DNA from: Halopenitus malekzadehii
Lineage (GTDB): Archaea; Halobacteriota; Halobacteria; Halobacteriales; Haloferacaceae
Assembly (NCBI RefSeq): GCF_900108505.1
Contig: NZ_FNWU01000004.1
Location: 120,242 to 184,241, forward strand
Length of the DNA: 64,000 nt
Direction: 5' to 3'
Shown: in pieces, positions 42,490 to 51,308 of the stretch
How the letters are laid out: each line of letters opens with the position of its first letter
How positions within the stretch are numbered: position 1 is the stretch's first letter
Made by a program: the position numbers and the translations under genes
The notes under the pieces: model-generated
Database searches by the model: none
Seen by the model: the letters and a program-made list of their open reading frames with translations, nothing else
Told to the model about the DNA's origin: nothing

Positions 42490-43488
42490 TCAAATGTAGG
42501 AATAATGGTGTGCATGATAGGTTGTTCCCCTGTCTTGGAGTAGGTGAGAATCTTGGTGAAACACTCCTCTATTCTCTGCTGTCTCAAGCATCTCTCTTAC
42601 TGAGGTTCCATCTCGTATGTCAACCCATCCGCTCGTGAGCGGCTCGTTAGCCGCCTCTTCATCAAAGATATCCCGATAAGATACACGCATCCTGAAGCCA
42701 AGAGTTTCTATCTCCTCATCTTGTAAGGCATCTACTCCTTCGGAAAATGAAAGTCGATTAGGGTTGCCAGGATCTCCTCCAGGTTCCACAAACCGTTCAA
42801 AATATGTGCGGAACTGAAGTGTCGCATCTTCTTTCTCACGTAGTATTTCTGGGGTACGCACCTGAGCTAAATTGTCATCAGATGTCTCTCTACGTGGTGT
42901 CGATGCTTTTCCAATATAGTGTGCTTCGTGAGTTATTTCGCCGTGATTACGCGTATCTGAGGTTGAGGTGAAAATATTTTCCGACAATGGCGTTAGCTCT
43001 ATCCCACGATCGTAGTCAGGTGGACCGTCCATAGAACTCTCGCTAACGAAGAACTCAACATTGACCTCGAATTGTTTTGCTAAACCTGTGCCTTCATTTG
43101 AGCACTGGAGTTTCACCTCGTCATCTTCAACATCATCTACAAATATATCTACTTCAGGAATGTATTCAGCGCCCATTATCTTTTGTTGTTGCTCTTGAAT
43201 AGATGTCTGTTCAGCACTGAGATCTCTCTGGTCTCGTAACACGCCTGTTTGGCGGTAATAAATATAGATGAGACCCGCAGAAAGAGCTAAATTCACAACA
43301 ATTCCAAGTATAGATGCCGAAACTTTTCCAATCTCAATAGTATCTGCATCTGGAAATAGAGAACTAACAGCAGAGAAGGTAATAATCGCCCAAACAGCAA
43401 TAGTGGCTATGACGAGTAGCAGACTGAGCGCAGCAAAAACGGCTGACCGCAGAGGGGCGATTTCAACATCAGACAATTCTAAGTCCAT
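42490..43488 (-). CDS. Two-TM membrane protein of an unknown cassette
   Basis: A 332-aa protein with two N-terminal helices (VFAALSLLLVIATIAVWAII, about 18-38, and ILGIVVNLALSAGLIYIYY, about 60-79), a short coiled coil (RDLSAEQTSIQEQQQKIMG) and a soluble C-terminal domain rich in beta strands (EVDIFVDDVEDDEVKLQCSN; FEVNVEFFV). It is encoded downstream of the 563-aa gene on the same strand after 164 bp. Codon use is AT-rich compared with neighbours. Membrane-anchored sensor or effector is a guess; the family is not recognised. Confidence 0.65.
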   Translation of the reverse strand: MDLELSDVEIAPLRSAVFAALSLLLVIATIAVWAIITFSAVSSLFPDADTIEIGKVSASILGIVVNLALSAGLIYIYYRQTGVLRDQRDLSAEQTSIQEQQQKIMGAEYIPEVDIFVDDVEDDEVKLQCSNEGTGLAKQFEVNVEFFVSESSMDGPPDYDRGIELTPLSENIFTSTSDTRNHGEITHEAHYIGKASTPRRETSDDNLAQVRTPEILREKEDATLQFRTYFERFVEPGGDPGNPNRLSFSEGVDALQDEEIETLGFRMRVSYRDIFDEEAANEPLTSGWVDIRDGTSVREMLETAENRGVFHQDSHLLQDRGTTYHAHHYSYI

Positions 43489-43652
43489 CAGTCCTGTAAG
43501 TCCTCTTTATTGCTGAGTTTGAGTGTCATGATAGCATCATTATAACGCGGGTGTGTTATCTGCTACGGTGGACGAGTTTGACCAGAATGACTGACTGGAT
43601 GACTGTCTTAGAATGTATCGACAGACGTTCGAGGAGTCCGAGTGAGTCGCTG

Positions 43653-45344
43653 CTAATGAAGAATGCCGACAATAATACATCGCTCCTGCTCGTCCCCGAT
43701 CGGGAGGTTCAGTAGATTGAAGTCTGTGTACTCTACGTTTCGGTCGGCCAGCTCTTCAAGCACGTGGCGCTGAACTCCGGACACGCGATCGTCCCCCCAC
43801 TTTTGTTTCCGTAAACCGTCGATACGCCGAGTATCCTCGTCTACACCCCAAAGGAACAGCTTCTCATCGTAGTTCCGACTCTCTTTTTCGATGTTTTCGA
43901 CGATGCTTGCTGCGGTGTCCTCTTTGCTAAGATCGTCTTTGTCTTTGTATTCGATCAACCCATCTCCCTCTTTTTCTTTCGTCGTCACAACATCGTGCTG
44001 GCGGGTTGCTCCATGGTTCAGATTGATGAGCTCCTTGATACCGTTCTTGAACCCAATACTGATACAGTCGGATTCGGCGAGTATATGAAGGAAAACAAAC
44101 CCAAGACAGCGTCGTACTGTCTGGCCCGTGGCGTTGTCTAAGTGATTGTGGGTGGTTGCGAGCAACGAGGCTCTTTCCGGAGCGATTTCAGCCTTGTCGA
44201 TGTTGAGAAGCGAGAGTCCGTTGAGTTTGAACTCCTCTGATGCGAACGACTCCGACGGGTGATAAAGCGAAAAGTCGGCGGTGTCGATTAGGTCACGAAA
44301 GATGTCACCCGCAAAGTCGGCACTCAATGCGATTGAGTTGTTTGCGTACATCACGTGGATATGGTCGGGAACCTCTCCCTTCGGCTGTACTTCTGGCTCA
44401 CCATCCTCGCCCTCAATAATGACCTCGCTTTTGTAATCGGTCAGAGTCACAGCGTCGCTGTAGGCCGAGGGGAAATCGTTCCCAGGAAGCCGCTTCAGAT
44501 CATTGTATCGGCGAGCCTGTCCATCGAGTTCGTAGCTGTACTCCTTGAACTCGCTCATGAAACTCTGCGGCCTTTCGTAGGAGTCTCGCCCCCATCGGAT
44601 TTCCTTGATGTTGTGCGAGTGGCCGTTTGAGAGTTTGAACCTTCCATTAGAAAACTCAAGCGAGCCTTGCTGGAGCCACCGTTCTTCCATCTGATCGTTG
44701 CTGAACTCGAACTTACACTCAATACCGTTCTTACCCTCGTAGTGACATATTATTTGGATGTTCTTGCGACGGTAGTTGAACCGCTTCTCGGAGACACCGA
44801 GAAAGTCACGGAACGAACCAGAGTCTGTGTCAGTGAAATGTGAGAACTTAATATCGTCTTCTAAGTCCTCGAAATAGGCCGCACTAAGGATATTATCGAC
44901 GTCAAGAAATCGGCGGACGAGTTCCACGTCGCCACTCTCCTCTTGGATCGACATTCCACGTTCTGCTTTGACGTGCGCGAGCAGGAAGTCGGTTTCATAA
45001 CAGACTAACATCGCGTATTTGTCTTTTGTCCGCTGCTTGGACTGGAGAGAGTCGCAAAAATTGGCGAGAAAGAGCTTGACGTTCATCTCTTTGTCCGCTC
45101 CGGATCCTATGATGTCAACGGCGTAGTCGAAAGCGACCTCACCCATCTCCGCATCCTTGAGACTTGTCGGGTACTTCAGCTTGTCTTCCTTAATATGGGT
45201 TAGAAGCTCGTCCACTTCGTCAGCCTGAGGGATACGCGTAGCATCCAGCTTTGGAATACCACGTGAATCGACCTTAATGGGCCTGTAGAATACCAAGGCC
45301 TCTGCTGGAGTGGATTCCTCACCAAAAGTTTCTTGCTCTGACAT
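43653..45344 (-). CDS. Unrecognised 563-aa protein, possible Schlafen/AlbA-like C-terminus
   Basis: A 563-aa hydrophilic protein from the ATG at 45344; an alternative start at 45368 adds eight residues. Residues about 461-560 show an ExK strand (LIEYKDKD, E465/K467), then KLFLWGVDEDTRRIDGL and a terminal strand ERCIIVGIL, a pattern like Schlafen AlbA_2 nucleic-acid-binding domains. The N-terminal 250 residues include KYAMLVCYETDFLLAHVKAE and NIQIICHYEGKNGIECKFEF. It precedes the two-TM protein gene, and the pair stands between a broken and an intact copy of another gene. Function unknown; the domain call is tentative. Confidence 0.6.
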   Translation of the reverse strand: MSEQETFGEESTPAEALVFYRPIKVDSRGIPKLDATRIPQADEVDELLTHIKEDKLKYPTSLKDAEMGEVAFDYAVDIIGSGADKEMNVKLFLANFCDSLQSKQRTKDKYAMLVCYETDFLLAHVKAERGMSIQEESGDVELVRRFLDVDNILSAAYFEDLEDDIKFSHFTDTDSGSFRDFLGVSEKRFNYRRKNIQIICHYEGKNGIECKFEFSNDQMEERWLQQGSLEFSNGRFKLSNGHSHNIKEIRWGRDSYERPQSFMSEFKEYSYELDGQARRYNDLKRLPGNDFPSAYSDAVTLTDYKSEVIIEGEDGEPEVQPKGEVPDHIHVMYANNSIALSADFAGDIFRDLIDTADFSLYHPSESFASEEFKLNGLSLLNIDKAEIAPERASLLATTHNHLDNATGQTVRRCLGFVFLHILAESDCISIGFKNGIKELINLNHGATRQHDVVTTKEKEGDGLIEYKDKDDLSKEDTAASIVENIEKESRNYDEKLFLWGVDEDTRRIDGLRKQKWGDDRVSGVQRHVLEELADRNVEYTDFNLLNLPIGDEQERCIIVGILH

Positions 45345-45579
45345 ATGACGCACTCGTTGGTCCTCCACTTTTTTCTACGACATTATTATTGTTGGGTGAC
45401 CGATAAGCGCGCTGTATTCACGACACTGACCCCTCACATCCTGCACATCTCGACAGGGGACGTAATCATCTATTTTCACAGAAAATAAGAGGATATGCCA
45501 ACTCCAGCGGCGGCCTTGGCTCCGACCGCTCCGAGAGGCGTCCCTCACGGTTTTACCCTCCGTCTGCGTTCGCCTGAAC

Positions 45580-46542
45580 ATGGCTTTCAGCGTGAACTGG
45601 CATACGCTCCTCGACGCACTCGACAATCTACCCGAGGATGCTACGCTGATTACGCCGCTGTCGCACGACCGATTCCGGATCGACGACGTACAGGAGCAAC
45701 GCGTCATAATCATTTTTGAAGACACAGCCGAGAAGCGACCACTCCAGCGCGACCAGTTTGAGACGTTGTACCGACGTATCACCGACGAGCCGAGCGGCTT
45801 CGAACTTGATCGGCTCCCGCCAGACGCGGACCCGTACCCGGCGGTATTGAGCCTACATCCACGCTTCGAGATCGACGAGGATGCGGGCGTGATCACCGAG
45901 ACGGACGGCCCGACGTCGACGCAGCTCCTTGATGCCGACCCCGACACCGAACAACGGTCAGAGCCGGACTTGGACGTGTATGCAGACTCACTGCTGCTCG
46001 TAGACGCCCTTGAGCGCCACGACGTGACCACGTTGTCGGAGATGGAGACCGACGCGCTGGTGAACCTCTACACGCTGTTGTCGGATGTCCAGCGCAACGC
46101 CAACGACCTCCGCCAAGATGTGGCTGGCGTGCTCCTGAACCGACTTCACCACGATCGACCTGTGAGCGGTCCCTTCGGTTCGGTTCAGCGGACGACTCGT
46201 CGGAATCGGTCGTTGAAAGACGAGGACGAGGTACTGGCGAAGCTGGAGGTCGAAGGGATTGACCGCGAGCGCGTGACGGGAATTGATCGGAGCAAGGTCG
46301 ACGACGCGTTAGAGGTCACAGACTTGTCCGAGACGGATGTGTACGACATCGAGGAGAGCGAGTACGTCCGCAAGGCCGACGTCGACGAGGAGGTTAAAGA
46401 AACGCGTCTACAGGGCCTCAAGGAACAGCTCGCGGCGACGGAGGGTGAAGAGGCCGAGGAACTACGCCAGGAGATCGAGGATCTTGAGGGCCGAATTGAT
46501 GAGCTCACGAGCTTTCGGACAGGAGCAGAAGTCCACGAGTGA
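45580..46542 (+). CDS. Element protein with C-terminal coiled coil, 320 aa
   Basis: A 320-aa acidic protein. The N-terminus (AFSVNWHTLLDALDNLPEDA, ATLITPLSHDRFRIDDVQEQ) leads into a middle with FELDRLPPDADPYPAVLSLH. The last 60 residues form a coiled coil (KETRLQGLKEQLAATEGEEA, LRQEIEDLEGRIDELTS). No enzymatic motif. GC is higher than in the cassette just upstream. A broken copy of its start lies at 42150-42410. Haloarchaeal elements carry such proteins; function unknown. Confidence 0.68.
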   Translation: MAFSVNWHTLLDALDNLPEDATLITPLSHDRFRIDDVQEQRVIIIFEDTAEKRPLQRDQFETLYRRITDEPSGFELDRLPPDADPYPAVLSLHPRFEIDEDAGVITETDGPTSTQLLDADPDTEQRSEPDLDVYADSLLLVDALERHDVTTLSEMETDALVNLYTLLSDVQRNANDLRQDVAGVLLNRLHHDRPVSGPFGSVQRTTRRNRSLKDEDEVLAKLEVEGIDRERVTGIDRSKVDDALEVTDLSETDVYDIEESEYVRKADVDEEVKETRLQGLKEQLAATEGEEAEELRQEIEDLEGRIDELTSFRTGAEVHE

Positions 46543-46608
46543 GATGCCGGGTTCGTTTTTCGGTTGAAGGACGGGTGTGGGGCTCAGAGTAGTATTATCG
46601 GGGAGACC

Positions 46609-46671
46609 GAGGAGGTGCCACTCACAAACGATTGACTGAGTAGCGACAGGCCACATGTGAGCTACCTCCTC
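46609..46671. repeat. Inverted repeat near the right end of the element
   Basis: GAGGAGGTGCCACTCAC (46609-46625) is matched by GTGAGCTACCTCCTC (46657-46671), about 13 paired bases with a small bulge and a 31-base loop. It may be a terminator for the 320-aa gene or a recombination accessory site near attR. The rest of 46543-46869 has no gene; a TATA-like TTTTATATAC occurs near 46740. Confidence 0.5.
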
Positions 46672-46869
46672 GATAATCCTGTCTGTACGGACGCGCACTG
46701 CGGGTACAAAGTATAGAATATTCGACTATTTCGTGTTCTTTTATATACAAATCGGCTCACTGAGTCGGCGATGCCTATGGGGTCTGAAAGCCGGGGATTT
46801 ATTTCGGAAGCCTCGGACAGTAGGTGTAAGAACAGCGCAAAACCGCAGGACGGTGATGGAATCGGGTTA

Positions 46870-46932
46870 GGGTAGTGGTTATCCTTCAGCCTTGTGGAGG
46901 CTGAGACGCGGGTTCGATTCTCGCACCCGGAC
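46870..46932 (+). repeat. Right attachment repeat (attR), truncated tRNA-His copy
   Basis: Identical to 24830-24892 over 63 bp. Upstream of it the sequence (AATCGGGTTA) does not rebuild the acceptor stem: position 1 no longer pairs, position 2 is a wobble, and G(-1) is A. So this is not a working tRNA but the displaced 3' half left by integration. Confidence 0.93.
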
Positions 46933-47000
46933 TCACAACATTTTTGACATATTTGTCCTCGGGAGAAACAATTATCCTCGAAGACGGCACAGGTCGTGGT

Positions 47001-47816
47001 ATGGGTCACCAGTGTCCACAGTGTGATGAATACTTCGAGAGTCGGCGCGGGCTGGGCGTTCACCACAGCCAAATACACGGCGAGAAGCTTCCCAATCGAA
47101 CGTGTGACCACTGTGGCGAACGGTTTCACTCACCGTACGCGAGACGGTACTGTTCGGAGGAGTGTCTCGACCGATCCGGAGCATACGCAGGGGAGAACAA
47201 CCCGAACTACCGAGGCGGAACGACGACGACGTCGTGTGATCGGTGTGGGTCGGAGTTCGAGTACTATCCGTCCGAGAAACCGGGGAAATACTGTCGGTCG
47301 TGTGTCGAGTCGGGTGACTGGCAGGATCCGCCGACCGTCTCGGGTACCGATCATCCGAACTGGAAGGGAGGGACGGAGCGGTGTGAGTGTTCGGTCTGTG
47401 GAACGTCGGTGGAACGACGCCCCTTCGAACGCGATCGATACGACGTGGTTCTGTGTAGCCGGTCCTGTCACGCCAAGTGGCTCTCGGAGTCGTTCGCGGG
47501 CGAGGGGCATCCGAACTGGACGGGCGGGAGCGACCGGAACTACGGACCCGGATGGGCGGCGGTTCGCCGGCGGGCGCTTGAGCGCGACGAATACGCCTGC
47601 GTGAACTGCGGCACGACGCGGTCGGAGCTGGGTCGGAACCCCGACGTCCACCACCTGCTCCCGGTCCGGCTGTTCGCGGAGTCGGACCGTCACACGATCG
47701 CCGACGCCCACTACCTCGGGAACGTCGTCACGCTGTGTCCGGGGTGCCATCGACGGGCCGAACACGACCGAATCCCCGAAATCCGACTTCGTGAATCAGC
47801 CAGTTTGACGGGATGA
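47001..47816 (+). CDS. HNH endonuclease with multiple zinc fingers
   Basis: A 271-aa protein with four Cys-rich modules: CPQCDEYFESRRGLGVHHSQIH (C2H2 finger, shortened here), CDHCGERFHSPYARRYCSEEC, CDRCGSEFEYYPSEKPGKYC and CSVCGTSVERRPF...CSRSCH, joined by NPNYRGG/HPNWKGG repeats. The C-terminal HNH domain is CVNCGTTRSELGRNPDVHHL and GNVVTLCPGCHRRAEH. HNH proteins nick or cut DNA. It starts 69 bp after attR with backbone-like high GC, so it lies outside the element, though it may be left from another one. Confidence 0.85.
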   Translation: MGHQCPQCDEYFESRRGLGVHHSQIHGEKLPNRTCDHCGERFHSPYARRYCSEECLDRSGAYAGENNPNYRGGTTTTSCDRCGSEFEYYPSEKPGKYCRSCVESGDWQDPPTVSGTDHPNWKGGTERCECSVCGTSVERRPFERDRYDVVLCSRSCHAKWLSESFAGEGHPNWTGGSDRNYGPGWAAVRRRALERDEYACVNCGTTRSELGRNPDVHHLLPVRLFAESDRHTIADAHYLGNVVTLCPGCHRRAEHDRIPEIRLRESASLTG

Positions 47817-47929
47817 CCCACGAGTCAGCCCCGTTGTCAGGACCGGTTCGGTCGTTTGCGAACATCGTGCGATCGCCGCCGTCGTCGATCGCCCATACTG
47901 GTAAGTATCACCACGACAATAGACACCAT

Positions 47930-49162
47930 ATGTCTGATCAAGGTGACCCGAATCGACTGACGGACGTGTACACAACCCGGATCGGAACGCCGCGAACCGA
48001 CGACGAGGTACGGGGGTACTGGCTCTTCGCGCTCGGAGCGCTGCTCACGCTGCTTGGGGTCATCATCTATACAGCCGGCACCGCCGGTGGATCCGGACCG
48101 TCCACGGTGAACTACGCGTATCGGCAATATGGCGTGGTACTCAGCGGCATCGGGGCGCCGCTCGTGATGCTGGGAGCGATCGTTCGGTTCCCGCTTCGAC
48201 GGCGGGCCACGACGCTTGCAACCCTCGGGACGGGCGTCTGTGTCGTCGCGCTCGCCTGGTTCGTGGTGGTCTACCCGGGTGGCTGGGAGCCGGGAGCCGG
48301 GCATACGGGCGTGATGGCGCTCTACACGCTTGGGATCCTGTTCATCGCCCTCGCGGGGGCGATCGTGCCGATCGCCACCGATCCGGTATACGAAGCACAC
48401 GAGCAGTTGCAGGAGACGGCTGCCGGGACATCGGCGGCGCTCGAGGGGACGGAAACGCGGGTTCGCGAGCTGGAGGAGGAGCTGTCGGCGACCGAGGGTG
48501 AGCTGGAGGCGGTTCGAAGCAGTCGGGCCCGGTTTGAACTGTACGAGGACGCGGGCGGCAAACACCGGTGGCGGCTTCGCCATCGAAACGGGAACGTCAT
48601 CGCCGACTCCGGACAGGGATACAGCTCCCGGCAGAAGTGCCAGCAGGGGATGCACAGCGTGATGCGGAACGCGCTCGGCGCCGGCGTGTTACGGATCGAG
48701 CCGGCCGAGTCAACGGCCACGGTCGAAGACGAGGAAGCGTCGGAGCCCGACGACGCCGCCGAACCCGATCTTGCGGTCCCCTCCGAATCGGTCGCGAGCC
48801 AGAGCAGCTTCGAGCTCTTCGAGGACGCCGCCGAGGAGTGGCGTTGGCGGCTTCGCCACGACAACGGCAACGTCATCGCCGACTCCAGCGAGGGCTACGC
48901 CTCGCGATCCAACGCGGTTCGAGCGATGAACGGCGTTCGCTCCCACGTCGCGAGTGCGGATTATCTCCACGTCGATCCGACGGCGTTCGAACTCTACCGT
49001 GACGCCGCCGGCAAATACCGGTGGCGCCTCCTTCACGAGAACGGCGAGATCCTGGCCGACTCCGGACAGGGGTACTCCTCGCGGGCCAAAGCCCGTCAGG
49101 GAGTCGACAGCGTCCGGTCGAACGCGGAGGGCGCACCCGTCGAGATCCTCGACGAGGAGTAG
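47930..49162 (+). CDS. Membrane protein with three DUF1508 repeats
   Basis: A 410-aa protein. Four hydrophobic helices occupy about residues 28-155 (WLFALGALLTLLGVIIYTAG, LATLGTGVCVVALAWFVVVY, ALYTLGILFIALAGAIVPIA). A short coiled coil follows (RVRELEEELSATEGELEAV). Three DUF1508 (YegP-like, HVO_2922-type) modules come next, each with the pattern F-E-L-(Y/F)-x-D-A...W-R-L-R-H-x-N-G-N-V-I-A-D-S and G-Y-S-S/A-S-R. Between the first two is an acidic linker. DUF1508 is a small beta-rich domain of unknown function. The ATG at 47930 begins the first predicted soluble segment. Confidence 0.82.
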   Translation: MSDQGDPNRLTDVYTTRIGTPRTDDEVRGYWLFALGALLTLLGVIIYTAGTAGGSGPSTVNYAYRQYGVVLSGIGAPLVMLGAIVRFPLRRRATTLATLGTGVCVVALAWFVVVYPGGWEPGAGHTGVMALYTLGILFIALAGAIVPIATDPVYEAHEQLQETAAGTSAALEGTETRVRELEEELSATEGELEAVRSSRARFELYEDAGGKHRWRLRHRNGNVIADSGQGYSSRQKCQQGMHSVMRNALGAGVLRIEPAESTATVEDEEASEPDDAAEPDLAVPSESVASQSSFELFEDAAEEWRWRLRHDNGNVIADSSEGYASRSNAVRAMNGVRSHVASADYLHVDPTAFELYRDAAGKYRWRLLHENGEILADSGQGYSSRAKARQGVDSVRSNAEGAPVEILDEE

Positions 49163-49268
49163 CGCTACCGGCACGGCTCGGGTCGACGCCACCGGTCCGG
49201 GTCGGTCCCCGATCACCCCTCGTTCGGCGGTACAATTATGTCGCTGCCCGAACAGTATTACTCGAACT

Positions 49269-49631
49269 ATGGCCGCAACTTTCGAAGTCTACGAGGACGC
49301 TGCCGGCGAGTGGCGCTGGCGGCTCCGACACGACAACGGCAATATCATCGCGGATTCCGGGGAGGGATACGCGTCGAAGCGCAACGCGACGGACGCGGTC
49401 GAACGGGTCCAAACCTACGTCCCCGACGCGGACGTGCTCGACATCCAGGACGCCGCCTTCGAGATCTACGAGGATGCGGCCGGCGAGTGGCGCTGGCGGC
49501 TCCGGCACCGGAACGGGAACATCCTCGCCGACTCGGGCGAGGGATACGCCTCGCGGGCGGGGGCCGTGTCCGCGGTCGAGAGCGTCAAGCGGGATGCACC
49601 GGACGCGGACGAGACCGAACCTGACGAGTGA
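49269..49631 (+). CDS. HVO_2922-type protein, two DUF1508 domains
   Basis: A 120-aa protein made of two nearly identical DUF1508 domains (1-60 and 61-115): ATFEVYEDAAGEWRWRLRHD and AAFEIYEDAAGEWRWRLRHR, each followed by NGNI(I/L)ADSGEGYAS. This is the small haloarchaeal two-repeat form whose structure is known as an intertwined dimer. It follows the three-repeat membrane protein by 106 bp and shares most of its repeat sequence with it. Confidence 0.9.
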   Translation: MAATFEVYEDAAGEWRWRLRHDNGNIIADSGEGYASKRNATDAVERVQTYVPDADVLDIQDAAFEIYEDAAGEWRWRLRHRNGNILADSGEGYASRAGAVSAVESVKRDAPDADETEPDE

Positions 49632-49767
49632 ACCGACTCGGCCTGCTCCGCCCATAGACGTGGAGACCGATCGCCGTTCACCGTTCGACATCGGTCTGTC
49701 CCCGCCGTCCTGATCCTACCCAGTCCGTTCTGGCTGCCCAGTCCGTTCTCGTTGGCCGGCCGGCTAT

Positions 49768-50994
49768 CTACGAACGATCCCCGTTGATCGCGGACGTGCC
49801 ACGATCGCCGCCGAGCGCTCGGCCGGTGATCATCGTCGGCCGGCCGCTGTTCTGGATCACGTTGAACGCCGTCATCAGGTCGGTCCGCGAGACGAGCCCG
49901 ACGAGGGTCCCGTCGGCGTCGACGACCGGCAGTCGGCCGACGTCGTTGCGCTGCATCGTCTGCAGCGCGTCCATCGCCTCGGTGCCGGGCGAGACGGTTA
50001 TCAGATCGCGTTCCATCACGTCCTCGACGAGGTAGGCGTCGCGTTCGACCTCGGATACCCCCTGAGCGTCCGCGAGCGTCACCATCCCGACGAGGGTCTC
50101 ATTATCCATCACCGGGAACCCGGTGTGGCGCTCCCGGAACATCCGGTCGATCAGTTCGGCGACGGTCGTCTCCTCGGTGACGACGTCGAGTTCGGGCCCG
50201 GGCGTCATCACGTCGGCGACGGTCACGCCTTCGAACGCGGCGTTGAGCGTGGTCTGTTGGGCCTCGCCGGAGGCCGCGATGTAGATGAACAGCGCGAGGA
50301 AGATGAGGAACCAGTTCGAGAACAGCCCCACGATCGCGAGCATGAAGGCGAACGCCTTCCCGATCGCGGCGGCGCGCTGTGTCGCTGCGGCGTGGGGGGC
50401 GTTCCGTGCAAGCAGCGCCCGAAGGACGCGGCCGCCGTCCATCGGGAACGCCGGAAGCATGTTGAACACCGCGAGGACGACGTTCAACACCGCCAGGTAG
50501 CCGAAGACGAACCGGACCGCATCGACGCCGCCGAGGACCGCAATCGAGTCCGAGGGGAGTCCGCTCGTGAGGAGGAGGACGCCGTAACAGCCGACGCCGA
50601 CGGCTATCGACACCGCCGGTCCCGCGACGGCGATCCAGAACTCGTGACGCCAGTCTTCGGGGAACTCGGTGAAGCTGGCAAGTCCGCCAAGCAGCCACAG
50701 GGTGATCGAGTCGATCTCATACCCGTACCGCATCGCCACCAGGGAATGGCCGAATTCGTGCAGCAGGACGCCGACGAATAGCCCCAGCGCGGATGCGAAT
50801 CCCAGGATCCACGGCATCGATCCACCGGCGAGATTCGCGGCGTCGATCGACACCGGCAGCGCACCGCCGATCGCCGACGCGATGGTCGCGATATCCTGCC
50901 CGATCAGGAAGGCAAAAAACGGGAGAACGAGCAGGAACGTCCAGTTGAGTCTGATCGGGATGCCGAAGGCGCTCCCGATCTTGATGCCTCGCAT
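49768..50994 (-). CDS. Site-2-type M50 metalloprotease with CBS pair
   Basis: A 408-aa intramembrane zinc protease. H79-E80-F-G-H83 (LLHEFGHSLVAMRYGYEI) is the catalytic motif and NMLPAFPMDGGRVLRAL supplies the second metal motif (NxxPxPxLDG-type). About six membrane helices lie in residues 15-235. Two CBS domains follow (VMTPGPELDVVTEETTVAEL and VMERDLITVSPGTEAMDALQ), which probably sense nucleotides. Start ATG at 50994 gives the family N-terminus GIKIGSAFGIPIRLNW. Substrate unknown; homologues cut membrane-bound regulators. Confidence 0.92.
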   Translation of the reverse strand: MRGIKIGSAFGIPIRLNWTFLLVLPFFAFLIGQDIATIASAIGGALPVSIDAANLAGGSMPWILGFASALGLFVGVLLHEFGHSLVAMRYGYEIDSITLWLLGGLASFTEFPEDWRHEFWIAVAGPAVSIAVGVGCYGVLLLTSGLPSDSIAVLGGVDAVRFVFGYLAVLNVVLAVFNMLPAFPMDGGRVLRALLARNAPHAAATQRAAAIGKAFAFMLAIVGLFSNWFLIFLALFIYIAASGEAQQTTLNAAFEGVTVADVMTPGPELDVVTEETTVAELIDRMFRERHTGFPVMDNETLVGMVTLADAQGVSEVERDAYLVEDVMERDLITVSPGTEAMDALQTMQRNDVGRLPVVDADGTLVGLVSRTDLMTAFNVIQNSGRPTMITGRALGGDRGTSAINGDRS

Positions 50995-51121
50995 ATCCTC
51001 CCGTTCGGGCGCATCCGGTATAAGCGTGGGGCGGACACGTTGGCGATCGAGACGGATACGCGGGACGTCGACGTGGCGTTCACCACCCAAATCCCCCCCA
51101 TCGAAGCCTCGTCTCCCCTGC

Positions 51122-51308
51122 CGGTCCACTCGATCGCTTGCTGTCGCTTGCGGTCTCGTTGCACGGGCCGGGAGGGATTCGAACCCCACTCACACGTGCT
51201 CGCTCCGCTGCGCGCGTGCTCCCTGGTTCGAGTCCCACTTGTCGGTTCACTCGACCGCCTGCTGTGGCTTGCGGTCTCGTTTCACGGGCCGGGAGGGATT
51301 CGAACCCC
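51122..51308. repeat. 66-bp direct repeat including the tRNA-Lys 3' end
   Basis: 51122-51187 and 51243-51308 are near-identical 66-bp copies offset by 121 bp. The second contains the last 24 bases of tRNA-Lys plus 42 bp of its 3' flank; the first has the same tRNA 3' end without the rest of a tRNA. Between them another T-arm-like sequence (GGTTCGAGTCCCA) is seen near 51226. It looks like a scar from integration or tandem duplication at this tRNA. Confidence 0.8.

Larger units (their letters stand above)
24830..46932 (+). mobile_element. tRNA-His-integrated genetic element, about 22 kb
   Basis: The element is bounded by two perfect 63-bp direct repeats (24830-24892 and 46870-46932) made of the 3' part of tRNA-His. 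The copy beside the integrase belongs to the intact tRNA; the distal copy lacks a pairing acceptor stem. GC content drops clearly inside, and AT-rich intergenic stretches appear. It codes for an integrase, a P-loop replication-like ATPase, a winged-helix regulator and many nuclease or restriction genes. I see no capsid, terminase, portal or conjugation genes, so it may be a plasmid-derived or satellite-like integrative element. Confidence 0.9.

Noticed and set aside
46860..46932. Second tRNA-His gene
   Set aside because: The acceptor 5' strand is not complementary and G(-1) is missing, so it is an attachment-site copy, not a tRNA.
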